NCBI RefSeq assembly: GCF_020176715.1
Contig: NZ_JAIVMF010000001.1
Coordinates: forward strand, 434,001 to 498,000
Source of the DNA: Stappia stellulata
GTDB lineage: Bacteria; Pseudomonadota; Alphaproteobacteria; Rhizobiales; Stappiaceae
Length of the DNA stretch: 64,000 nt
Reading direction: 5' to 3'
Positions 37,404 to 45,042 of the stretch are shown here, in pieces. The first letter of the stretch is position 1, and the number at the start of each line of letters is the position of its first letter. The notes beneath the pieces were generated by a model. The model was not told the origin of the DNA, did no database searches, and worked only from the letters and a program-made list of their open reading frames with translations. The position numbers and the translations under genes were made by a program.

Positions 37404-38006
37404 ATGCGCTTCCGACTCGCTGCTGTTAGTTTTGCGGTGTTGACCCAAACCGTCCTTGCCGTCGACACGGCGCCGGACGCCTCCGCCCTGATCACGCCGA
37501 CCGTGGTCGCCGAGGTGCGCTCCTGGCTCGCCAATCCGATCGTCGCCCTTTCGGTGAATGCGCAGAACGACCTGCGCGGCCAGCTCGCCCAGAGCGAGAT
37601 CGACGCGCTCGACACCCAGTGGCGCAGCGAACGTGAGGCGGAAGACAAGCCGCTGATCGCGGCAACGCTCTCCGCGCCGCTGTCGATCTATCTGCTGCGC
37701 ATCCAGGCGAAATCGGTCGGCCTCTACCCCGAGATCTTCATCATGGACGCCAACGGGCTGAACGTCGGCCAGAGTTCCATCACCGGCGACTACTGGCAGG
37801 GCGACGAAGCCAAGTTCCAGAAGACCTTCCCGAATGGTGCCGACGCGGTGTTCATCGACGAACCCGAATGGGACGACGACAACAAGATCTGGCGCGCCCA
37901 GATGAACATGTCGATCGCCGATCCCGAGAACGGAAAGACGATCGGTGCGGCGACCATCGAATTCAACCTGACCGAACTCCAGCGGCGCACGTCCACCGGC
38001 TCATAA
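37404..38006 (+). CDS. Periplasmic Cache/PDC-like sensor protein
   Basis: 200 residues with signal peptide (about 1-19, ending VLAVD) and no later membrane helix, so the whole mature protein should be periplasmic. Residues about 105-192 match single-Cache sensor domains: LYPEIFIMDANGLNVGQS, TGDYWQGDEAKFQKTF and GAATIEFNLTEL. There is no signalling domain. It ends 15 bases before a chemoreceptor gene, suggesting it is a soluble partner that presents a ligand to it. ATG 37404 is chosen for the AAGG before it. Confidence 0.75.
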   Translation: MRFRLAAVSFAVLTQTVLAVDTAPDASALITPTVVAEVRSWLANPIVALSVNAQNDLRGQLAQSEIDALDTQWRSEREAEDKPLIAATLSAPLSIYLLRIQAKSVGLYPEIFIMDANGLNVGQSSITGDYWQGDEAKFQKTFPNGADAVFIDEPEWDDDNKIWRAQMNMSIADPENGKTIGAATIEFNLTELQRRTSTGS

Positions 38007-38020
38007 GGCGATAGCAGACC

Positions 38021-39706
38021 ATGTTTCGAAACTTATCCGTAAGCAAAAAGGGCGCGACCGCCTTTTTCGCCCTCGCTCTCATCGGCGCGGTCTCCGGGAT
38101 CGTCACCGCCGTCAACACCTCCGGCGCGCTCACGGAAGTGGGCAAGGCCAATGAACTCTCCAACCTCAGCTCCAAGGCCTATTCGCTCGACGCGCTGATC
38201 GTGGAACAGGCGCTGGCGGTCAAGACCTTCCTGCTGACCGGCAACCGCGACTGGCTCGCGGAGGCCGACAAGCACCGCTCGATGATCAAGACCGAATTCA
38301 CCAACATCGGCACGATGGTTGCCACCGACCTTCCGTCGGAACAGGCACGGCTTGCCGATGTCCAGAGCGCCTGGACGGCCTGGAACGACGGGATCGCGGC
38401 GAAGCAGATCGAGTTCATGCGCAAGCCCGAGACGGTCGATCTGGCGCGCGCCATCGAGGTCACCAGGGGCAGCACGGAGTTGCTCGAAGCTGTGCGCAAC
38501 CGCAGCGAGGCCTTTTCCAGCGCCATCGCCGGCCATCGTACGGCCTCCGTTGAATTACAGAACTCCGCGCTTTCGCTTGTGTGGATGATCGCCGTCGCCA
38601 GTGCTGCGCTGATCACCACCGTCGCCGTGCTTCTCGGCTTCCTGAACCATGCGCTCGTTTCCCGGCCGCTGACCCAGCTTTGCGACATCACGCAGAAACT
38701 GGCGCAGGGCGACACGGATCAGTCCGTCGACTTCGGCAAGCGCTCCGACGAGATCGGCTCGATGGGCCGCGCGCTCGACGTGTTCCGCGACAACCTGATC
38801 CGCACCCGCCAGCTTGAGGCCGACACCAGCCAGCAGCGTCTCGACGCCGAACGCCAGAAGCGCGAGGAGATGGAGCAGGTCGCCAGCGACTTCGAAGCCA
38901 CGGTGATGACGATCTCCGACGAGATCATCGCCATGCTCGACCAGTTGAACGGGTCCTCGACGTCGCTGTCCGACATCGCCAACCAGACCAACGAACAGGC
39001 TGTCTCCGTGTCGGCGGCCGCCGAACAGGCGACCACCAACGTCAACACGGTCGCAAGTGCCACCGAAGAGCTGTCCGCCTCGATCCGCGCCATCACCGAG
39101 CAGGTCCGCACCTCCTCTGAGATCGCGAGCAAGGCGGAGGTCGAGGTCGGTCGCTCCAGCGAGGCCGTCGGCACGGTGCAGCGGGTCGTCGCGCGCATCG
39201 GCGACGTCACCAAGCTGATCACCGACATCGCCGAGCAGACCAACCTGCTGGCGCTGAATGCCACCATCGAGGCGGCGCGCGCCGGAGAAGCCGGCAAGGG
39301 CTTCGCCGTCGTCGCCTCCGAGGTCAAGGCGCTCGCCGAGCAGACAGCAAAGGCGACCGAGGAAATCGATCGCCAGATCTCCGAGATGCGCGACGCTGCC
39401 GACGCCTCGACCTCCGCGTCGGACGTCGTCGCCGGCCTGGTGCAGGAAATCTCGGAAAACACCAACGCCATGTCGGGCGCTGCCGAAGAGCAGAATGTCG
39501 CGACCACGGAGATCGCCCGCAGCGTCGCCGAGGCCGCGCAGGGCACGGCCAGCGTGTCGGAATCGATCGCCCAGGTCAGCCATGGCGCCGGCGAGACCGG
39601 CAAGCTCAGCGATGACATGAAGCACTCGGTGGTGCAGCTCCACGAACGCTCCGACAACCTGCAGCGTGCGATGCGCGAGTTCCTGACCAAGGTCCGCGCG
39701 GCGTAA
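38021..39706 (+). CDS. Methyl-accepting chemotaxis protein
   Basis: 561 residues: TM1 about 11-31, a four-helix-bundle-type periplasmic domain about 32-186, TM2 about 187-207, HAMP about 208-262, then a signalling domain with the hairpin tip [20 protein letters not shown] near 405-425. The C-terminus lacks a recognisable CheR-binding pentapeptide. It passes ligand signals to CheA/CheW. Co-transcribed with the Cache protein 15 bases upstream and followed by a terminator. Confidence 0.93.
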   Translation: MFRNLSVSKKGATAFFALALIGAVSGIVTAVNTSGALTEVGKANELSNLSSKAYSLDALIVEQALAVKTFLLTGNRDWLAEADKHRSMIKTEFTNIGTMVATDLPSEQARLADVQSAWTAWNDGIAAKQIEFMRKPETVDLARAIEVTRGSTELLEAVRNRSEAFSSAIAGHRTASVELQNSALSLVWMIAVASAALITTVAVLLGFLNHALVSRPLTQLCDITQKLAQGDTDQSVDFGKRSDEIGSMGRALDVFRDNLIRTRQLEADTSQQRLDAERQKREEMEQVASDFEATVMTISDEIIAMLDQLNGSSTSLSDIANQTNEQAVSVSAAAEQATTNVNTVASATEELSASIRAITEQVRTSSEIASKAEVEVGRSSEAVGTVQRVVARIGDVTKLITDIAEQTNLLALNATIEAARAGEAGKGFAVVASEVKALAEQTAKATEEIDRQISEMRDAADASTSASDVVAGLVQEISENTNAMSGAAEEQNVATTEIARSVAEAAQGTASVSESIAQVSHGAGETGKLSDDMKHSVVQLHERSDNLQRAMREFLTKVRAA

Positions 39707-39739
39707 TTTCCCCGCGCCTCACCCCCGAAGACGACAAAA

Positions 39740-39770
39740 GGCGGAGCCCCCGGCTCCGCCTTTAAGTTTA
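39740..39770 (+). terminator. Rho-independent terminator of the chemoreceptor operon
   Basis: A perfect 9-base stem GGCGGAGCC (39740-39748) / GGCTCCGCC (39752-39760) followed by TTTAAGTTTA, 33 bases after the stop codon. Confidence 0.8.
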
Positions 39771-39790
39771 TGATAAGAATAAGAGAAATT

Positions 39791-39919
39791 GTCATCCCGG
39801 ACGCAGCGCAAGCTGCGATCCGGGATCGAGGAGGCACGGTTTCGCGGCGGTCAGCCGATCAACAGGCCAGGCTTCTGGCTCTCCGATACCGGGTCGCGCT
39901 TGCGCTTGCCCGGCATGAC
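39791..39919. repeat. Intergenic palindromic repeat (RIME/REP-like)
   Basis: Begins GTCATCCCGGACG and ends GCCCGGCATGAC, so the ends are inverted; inside are GATCCGGGATC and CGATACCGGG. This is the pattern of short interspersed palindromes common between genes in rhizobia and relatives. It lies between the chemoreceptor terminator and a convergent gene. A GTCATCCCGG element also occurs near 52716. Confidence 0.6.
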
Positions 39920-40021
39920 GCGGGAGAGCATCCCCCTTCGTCATCACTCTCAGGCCGAGCCCCCGCTCCGCCATTTTTGTTTGTGCCCGCGATCCGGACG
40001 GTTTCCGCGCAGATGCCCGTC

Positions 40022-41089
40022 TCACCGCCCGAGACTGGCGCTCACAACGAGATCGGCGGCCGCCGGTGAACAGGCGATCGGTGTGTCGTGCAGGATGGCA
40101 AGCCGCGTCAGCGCCATCAGGTCGACGTCGCTGGCATGATGGCCGTGCGGGTCGGCGAAGAAGATTACCGCATCGAGTTCGCCGGTCGCGATCAGCGCGC
40201 CGAGCTGCTGGTCGCCGCCGTGCGAGCCGCGTTGCAGCCGGTGGATAGCAAGATCAGGCACGGCCTCCATCAGCATCGCGCCGGTTCCTCCGGTCGATAC
40301 CAGCTTCTGGTGACGCAAGACGTCGGCATGGCGCGAGACCCAGGCGCGCAGATGCGTCTTGCGCGCGTTGTGCGCCACGAGCGCGATGCGTCGCGGCGCG
40401 GTCGAGTGCGCGCGCGCTTTCAGCGTCAGCGCCAGGATCGCGCGCACCTGGGCCGTCAGGCCCTCTTCGGGGGCTGCGAACTGGCCCTTGAGCGCCGCCG
40501 TACCGACGGTAAAGCCGGCGGCCCCTGCTTCCGCCACCGCCTCGATGCGCTCCGCCCGGTCGATGCTGCCGGCCATGATCACCGGCTTGTCGACGGCCGC
40601 GCAAACGCTGACCATCAGCTCGCGCACGTCGCCGGCAAAGCGATAGGCGAGCAGATCGAGCCCATGCACGCTTTCCAGATCCGCAAGGCGGCGCGCGCTG
40701 TCGGTGATCGTCTCCACGGTGCCGGCCAGCACGCTCGGATGGCCGACGATATCGCCGGGAAAGGGGTAGTAGCGCACCGGATGGGGCTTCAGCATCGGCG
40801 CGATCTCGGCCGCGCGCGTGCCGCCGAGCAGACAATCCACCTCCAGGTCGATGGCCGCGCGCGCCGAGCGCCGCTCGCTGTCGGCATCGAGGCTGACGAC
40901 CTCCAGATAGGCGCGCCCGCCGGCGGCGCGGATCTCGCGCGCCAGCGCCTTCAGCTCGGCAAAGGGCAGCCCCACGTCCTTGAACCCGATGTGCCGCGCG
41001 CCGCCGGCCAGCACCTCCTCCAGCCGGCTGCGCGCATCCGCAACGGTGCTGTCGTCTTCCGTCAGCATGAAAATGAAATCGAAGGCCAT
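40022..41089 (-). CDS. TIM-barrel / methylglyoxal-synthase-like fusion protein
   Basis: 355 residues from ATG 41089 (GGAGA upstream). The N-terminal half (about 1-205; FKDVGLPFAELKALA, YYPFPGDIVGHPSVL, GLDLLAYRFAGDV, IMAGSIDRAERI) is a TIM barrel sometimes mislabelled 4-hydroxythreonine-phosphate dehydrogenase. The C-terminal part (about 230-355; IALVAHNARK, GGDQQLGALI, FFADP) is a methylglyoxal-synthase domain. Compared with E. coli MgsA, the catalytic Asp71 (here Asp293) and Asp101 are kept, but Asp20 is Asn241, His98 aligns with Ser, and the C-terminal tail is short. Divergent from the corrinoid operon, 160 bases away. Function unknown. Confidence 0.72.
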   Translation of the reverse strand: MAFDFIFMLTEDDSTVADARSRLEEVLAGGARHIGFKDVGLPFAELKALAREIRAAGGRAYLEVVSLDADSERRSARAAIDLEVDCLLGGTRAAEIAPMLKPHPVRYYPFPGDIVGHPSVLAGTVETITDSARRLADLESVHGLDLLAYRFAGDVRELMVSVCAAVDKPVIMAGSIDRAERIEAVAEAGAAGFTVGTAALKGQFAAPEEGLTAQVRAILALTLKARAHSTAPRRIALVAHNARKTHLRAWVSRHADVLRHQKLVSTGGTGAMLMEAVPDLAIHRLQRGSHGGDQQLGALIATGELDAVIFFADPHGHHASDVDLMALTRLAILHDTPIACSPAAADLVVSASLGR

Positions 41090-41249
41090 CCGTTCTCCGG
41101 TTCTCTCCCCACGTTGCCGGTCGCCGGCGCCATTGGCCGCTGTCGCACCGGCGACCGCGCATGTCGGTTTGACGATATCGGCGCGGGCCGGCTGCACTCA
41201 CAGTATAGCGACCTTGAATTACATGTCCCTCCCGCATGTGGAGCGCCGA

Positions 41250-41957
41250 ATGTCGGAAGAAGAAGACCTCGATCTCGCGTCCCTGTCCGACGATGACCTC
41301 GTCGAGCAGATGCATGACGACCTCTATGACGGCCTCAAGGACGAAATCGTCGAGGGCGTCAACATCCTGCTGGAACGCGGCTGGACCCCTTACGAGGTGC
41401 TGACCAAGGCACTGGTCGAGGGCATGCGCATCGTCGGCGTCGACTTTCGCGACGGCATCCTGTTCGTGCCGGAAGTGCTGATGTCGGCCAATGCCATGAA
41501 GGCGGGCATGCACATCCTGCGCCCGCTTCTGGCGGAAACCGGCGCGCCCAAGGTCGGCAAGATGGTGATCGGCACCGTCAAGGGCGACATCCACGACATC
41601 GGCAAGAACCTCGTTTCCATGATGATGGAGGGCGCGGGCTTCGAGGTGATCGACATCGGCATCAACAACCCGGTCGAGAACTATCTCGCCGCGCTGGAAG
41701 AGCACAAGCCGGACATCCTCGGCATGTCGGCGCTTCTGACCACCACCATGCCCTACATGAAGGTGGTGATCGACGCGATGGTCGAGAAGGGCATTCGCGA
41801 CGACTATATCGTCATGGTCGGCGGCGCACCGCTGAACGAGGAGTTCGGCCAGGCCGTCGGCGCGGACGCCTACGGGCGCGATGCCGCCGTCACCGTCGAA
41901 CTCGCCAAGGACCTGATCGCACGGCGGCACAACCAGCTGGCGGCGCGGGCCGGATAG
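41250..41957 (+). CDS. mtgC-like: Corrinoid protein of a methyltransferase system
   Basis: 235 residues: a helical cap (about 15-105, LLERGWTPYEVLTKALVEGM) and a Rossmann B12 domain with the lower-axial His in DIHDIGKN (the DxHxxG motif), then LGMSALLTTTMPYM and VMVGGAPLN. It shuttles a methyl group from a substrate methyltransferase to a methyl-THF transferase. The first 32 residues are very acidic (14 Asp/Glu). ATG 41250 is chosen because GGAG lies 6 bases upstream; ATG 41223 is in frame. First gene of the corrinoid operon. Closest described role is MttC/MtgC; the substrate partner is not in this operon. Confidence 0.9.
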   Translation: MSEEEDLDLASLSDDDLVEQMHDDLYDGLKDEIVEGVNILLERGWTPYEVLTKALVEGMRIVGVDFRDGILFVPEVLMSANAMKAGMHILRPLLAETGAPKVGKMVIGTVKGDIHDIGKNLVSMMMEGAGFEVIDIGINNPVENYLAALEEHKPDILGMSALLTTTMPYMKVVIDAMVEKGIRDDYIVMVGGAPLNEEFGQAVGADAYGRDAAVTVELAKDLIARRHNQLAARAG

Positions 41958-41969
41958 GACGCAAGGCTC

Positions 41970-42602
41970 ATGGGCGCGCCCGCACCCGAGATGGTTCCGC
42001 CCGGCCCCGTGCCGGGCGATCGCGTTCTGGTCATCGCCTGCGGCGCACTCGCAAACGAGGTGCTGGCGATCACGCGCCAGCACGGGTTGACCCACATCGA
42101 CCTTCAGTGCCTGCCCGCCCAGCTTCACAACCGGCCGGAAAAGATCCCGGACGCCGTGCGCCGGGCCATCCACGTCGCCCGTCACGACTATGAGCGCATC
42201 CTGATCGGCTACGGCGATTGCGGCACGGGCGGGCTGCTCGACAAGGTGCTCGCGGACGAAGGCGTGGAGCGGCTTCCCGGCGCGCATTGCTACGCGTTCT
42301 TCGCCGGTCTTGAGGTCTTCGATGCGGAGGCCGAGGCGGAACCCGGCACCTTCTATCTCACCGATTTCCTGGCCCGCCACTTCGAGACACTGGTGATCCG
42401 GCCGCTCGGTCTCGACAGCCACCCGGAGCTGCGCGACGCCTATTTCGGCAATTACACGCGATTGCTCTATCTGGCCCAGACCGACGATCCCGACCTCGAC
42501 GACCGGGCACGGCGGGCCGCCGACCGCCTCGGCCTTGCCTATGCCCGGCGCCGGACCGGCTACGGGCTGCTGGAAACGCGGCTCGGCGCGCTTTCCGCCT
42601 GA
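41970..42602 (+). CDS. DUF1638 protein
   Basis: 210 residues. Family blocks CGALANEVLAITRQHG, LIGYGDCGTGGLLDKVL, YFGNYTRLLYLAQTDD and the C-terminal RRTGYGLLETRL are visible. DUF1638 genes recur beside corrinoid methyltransferase genes but have no established reaction; cysteines in CGAL and GDCGTGG could bind a metal or cobamide. 12 bases after the corrinoid protein gene, so in the same operon. Confidence 0.88.
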   Translation: MGAPAPEMVPPGPVPGDRVLVIACGALANEVLAITRQHGLTHIDLQCLPAQLHNRPEKIPDAVRRAIHVARHDYERILIGYGDCGTGGLLDKVLADEGVERLPGAHCYAFFAGLEVFDAEAEAEPGTFYLTDFLARHFETLVIRPLGLDSHPELRDAYFGNYTRLLYLAQTDDPDLDDRARRAADRLGLAYARRRTGYGLLETRLGALSA

Positions 42603-42867
42603 ACGCCTCCGCCATTGCGTCGCGCCCGCGATGGGCGTTTCCGCCCGAGCGACACACCGAAGGGTGCCGGCCGGACCTATTTCCCAAGTGTTCCCACCCC
42701 GGTTTTACGGCGGTTTACGGACCACGCGCCTCCCAATACATGGCACCCAAGAAAAACGGCGACGTCATCCTGTCGCATTCAGGATTACGCGTGTCGTCTG
42801 TGCGCCGATGAACCGTCGCGCCGAAGGCATCATGACGGGAACGCAATGAGGCGCATGGAGCGGCCCG

Positions 42868-43163
42868 GTGGCGCAGAAGACAATCGTCTATTGGCGGGAT
42901 ATTCCCGCCCAGGTGCTGGTCAAGGCGGGGCGCAAGACCGCGCGGCGCGAGCTGCCCGCGCGCTTCATCCAGGCCATCGACCGCTGTGCCATGTCCATCG
43001 GGGCGAAGGACAGCGACGCCTATCTGGCCGAGTGGCGGCGCGGCGACCCCGAAAGCGTCGGCGACGATCTGGAACACGAGGCCGATGCCGCGGCTGCGAA
43101 ACTGGAAGCGGACTACACCCCGGAGCGTTTGAAGGCGCTCGTTACCGCCGGAGGGCATGCGAC
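42868..43163 (+). CDS. Small PF13769-type (virulence factor domain) protein
   Basis: 99 residues from GTG 42868 (GGAG 8 bases upstream); the stop at 43165-43167 overlaps the next ATG as ATGA. The motif IVYWRDIPAQVLVKAGR and following RELPARFIQAIDRCAM match small proteins given the uninformative name virulence factor. It is soluble, with no signal peptide. A 265-base gap before it holds tandem CGGTTTTACGG/CGGTTTACGG near 42700-42722 but no gene. Its position between the corrinoid protein and the MTHFR-like gene suggests a part in methyl transfer. Confidence 0.8.
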
Positions 43164-44060
43164 ATGACCGACCCCCGTCTGAATGCCCAGGGGCGCTTCA
43201 CCGCCTCCACCGAAGTCTCGCCGCGCCAGGTGCTGGAAAAGCCGGAGATCCTGGCGCTGGTGCCGCGGCTGACACGGGTCTATCTCACCGATCTCGGCAA
43301 TGCGAGCGAGGACGACATCGTGCGGGCCGCCCTTGGCATACACGATCAGGGGCTGGTGCCGGTGCCGCATATGGCCGCGCGCCGCTACCAAAGCCTTGCG
43401 GCCTTCGACCGGCGGCTGCGCCGGCTGGTGACGGAGGCCGGCGTGCGCGAGGTGCTGGCCATCGCCGGCGAGGCGGAAACGCCGGGTCCCCTCACCTCCT
43501 CCGTCGCCATGCTGGAGACCGGCCTTTTCGACGAGCTCGGCATCGAGCGCATCGCCGTTGCCGGGCACCCGGAGGGCGCGCCGGACATTCCCTCCGACAC
43601 GATCCGCGCCTTCCTGATGCGCAAGCACGAGCTTGCGGCGCAAAGCGACGCGCATTTCCATATCGTCACCCAGTTCGGCTTCGATCCGCAGCGGGTGAAC
43701 ATCTGGCTCGACGAGATCGCCGCCTGGGGCAACCGCTTTCCGGTGCATATCGGCGTCGCCGGTCCGGCGAAGATGACGACGCTTCTGAAATACGCGGCCT
43801 TCGCCGGCGTCGAGAACTCGCTCGCCTTCCTGAAGAAGCGCGGCGGCGCGGTGGTCTCGCTTCTGTCGGGCTACGATCCCGAAAGCATGATCGGCCCGCT
43901 GGAAACGCGCATCGAGACGCGCCCGCACACGCAGCTCGAGCAGATCCACGTCTTTCCCTTCGGCGGCCTGACCAAGACGTCCGAATGGCTCCTTCAGCGC
44001 GGGAGCTGGTCCTATCAGCCCATCCCGCTGCGTCCCTTCCCCGCGGAGATAGCGCAATGA
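43164..44060 (+). CDS. Methylenetetrahydrofolate reductase-like protein
   Basis: 298 residues, TIM-barrel flavoprotein family. VLAIAGEAETPGPLTSS, GIERIAVAGHPEGAPDIP and THFHIVTQFGFDP-like (AHFHIVTQFGFDPQRV) are recognisable MetF-family segments. In this pathway it would oxidise methyl-THF made by the corrinoid system to methylene-THF, opposite to the biosynthetic direction. It overlaps the gene before it and ends with ATGA overlapping the next, so translation is coupled. Confidence 0.85.
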   Translation: MTDPRLNAQGRFTASTEVSPRQVLEKPEILALVPRLTRVYLTDLGNASEDDIVRAALGIHDQGLVPVPHMAARRYQSLAAFDRRLRRLVTEAGVREVLAIAGEAETPGPLTSSVAMLETGLFDELGIERIAVAGHPEGAPDIPSDTIRAFLMRKHELAAQSDAHFHIVTQFGFDPQRVNIWLDEIAAWGNRFPVHIGVAGPAKMTTLLKYAAFAGVENSLAFLKKRGGAVVSLLSGYDPESMIGPLETRIETRPHTQLEQIHVFPFGGLTKTSEWLLQRGSWSYQPIPLRPFPAEIAQ

Positions 44061-45007
44061 CACGCACCATCGTGGCCTCGGCCACAAAAGAGATCATCAT
44101 CGGCTTCGACCAGCCCTTCTGCGTCATCGGCGAGCGCATCAACCCGACGGGGCGCAAGAAGCTCGCCGCCGAGATGATCGCCGGCGATTTCTCCACCGTC
44201 GAAAAGGACGCGCTGGCGCAGGTCGCAGCGGGTGCAACCATGCTCGACGTCAACGCCGGCGTGACCGCCGTCAATCCGAACGAGACCGAGCCGCCGCTTC
44301 TGGTCAAGACGCTGGAGATCGTCCAGGCGCTCACCGACGTGCCGCTGTCGATCGACAGTTCCGTAACGGCGGCGATCGAGGCGGGCCTGCGCGTCGCCAA
44401 GGGGCGTCCGCTGGTCAATTCCGTCACCGGCGAGGAGGAGAAGCTGGAAGCGATCCTGCCGCTCATCAAGAAATACAATGTGCCGGTGGTCGCCATCTCC
44501 AACGACGAGACGGGCATTTCCGAAGACCCGGACGTGCGTTTCGCGGTGGCGAAGAAGATCGTCGAGCGCGCCGCCGACTACGGCATTCCCGCTCATGACA
44601 TCGTCGTCGATCCGCTGGTCATGCCCATCGGCGCCATGGGCACCGCCGGCAAGCAGGTGTTCCAGCTGCTGCGCCGGCTGCGCGAGGAGCTGAAGGTCAA
44701 CACCACCTGCGGGTTGTCGAACATCTCCTTCGGCCTGCCACATCGCCACGGCATCAACGCCGCCTTCATCCCGATGGTGATCACAGCCGGCATGACCAGC
44801 GCGATCATGAACCCCTGCCGCCCGCAGGAAATGGAAGCGGTGCGCGGCGCCAACGTGCTGACCGGCGCCGATCCCAATTGCCACGACTGGATCATGGCCT
44901 ACCGCGATCACACCCCGGGCGCGGTGACGGCCGCAGCCCCTTCGGGCGACGCCGGCGGCGGACGCCGCCGCGGCGGGCGCGAGGGGCGCCGGCGCGCAAG
45001 CGCGTGA
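44057..45007 (+). CDS. Methyltetrahydrofolate:corrinoid methyltransferase
   Basis: 316 residues. Pterin-binding TIM barrel of the MetH-domain/AcsE/MtgA family: FCVIGERINPTGRKKL, MLDVNAGVTAVNPNETE, DVPLSIDSS, RPLVNSVTGE, NTTCGLSNISFGLPHR. It moves methyl groups between the corrinoid protein and THF. The last 17 residues are Gly/Arg-rich (GGGRRRGGREGRRRASA), beyond the conserved barrel; RACo and the BHMT-like protein in this window have similar tails. Overlaps the MTHFR-like gene by 4 bases. Confidence 0.92.
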   Translation: MTRTIVASATKEIIIGFDQPFCVIGERINPTGRKKLAAEMIAGDFSTVEKDALAQVAAGATMLDVNAGVTAVNPNETEPPLLVKTLEIVQALTDVPLSIDSSVTAAIEAGLRVAKGRPLVNSVTGEEEKLEAILPLIKKYNVPVVAISNDETGISEDPDVRFAVAKKIVERAADYGIPAHDIVVDPLVMPIGAMGTAGKQVFQLLRRLREELKVNTTCGLSNISFGLPHRHGINAAFIPMVITAGMTSAIMNPCRPQEMEAVRGANVLTGADPNCHDWIMAYRDHTPGAVTAAAPSGDAGGGRRRGGREGRRRASA

Positions 45008-45042
45008 CCCCCTTGGCCGGGACAGGAACAGCGACGACAGAC

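Noticed and set aside
37404-38006. Lipoprotein partner for the chemoreceptor
   Set aside because: The signal peptide has no lipobox cysteine; a soluble periplasmic protein fits better.
40254-42422. 722-residue minus-strand ORF
   Set aside because: Antisense to the corrinoid protein and a shifted frame of the TIM-barrel/MGS gene.
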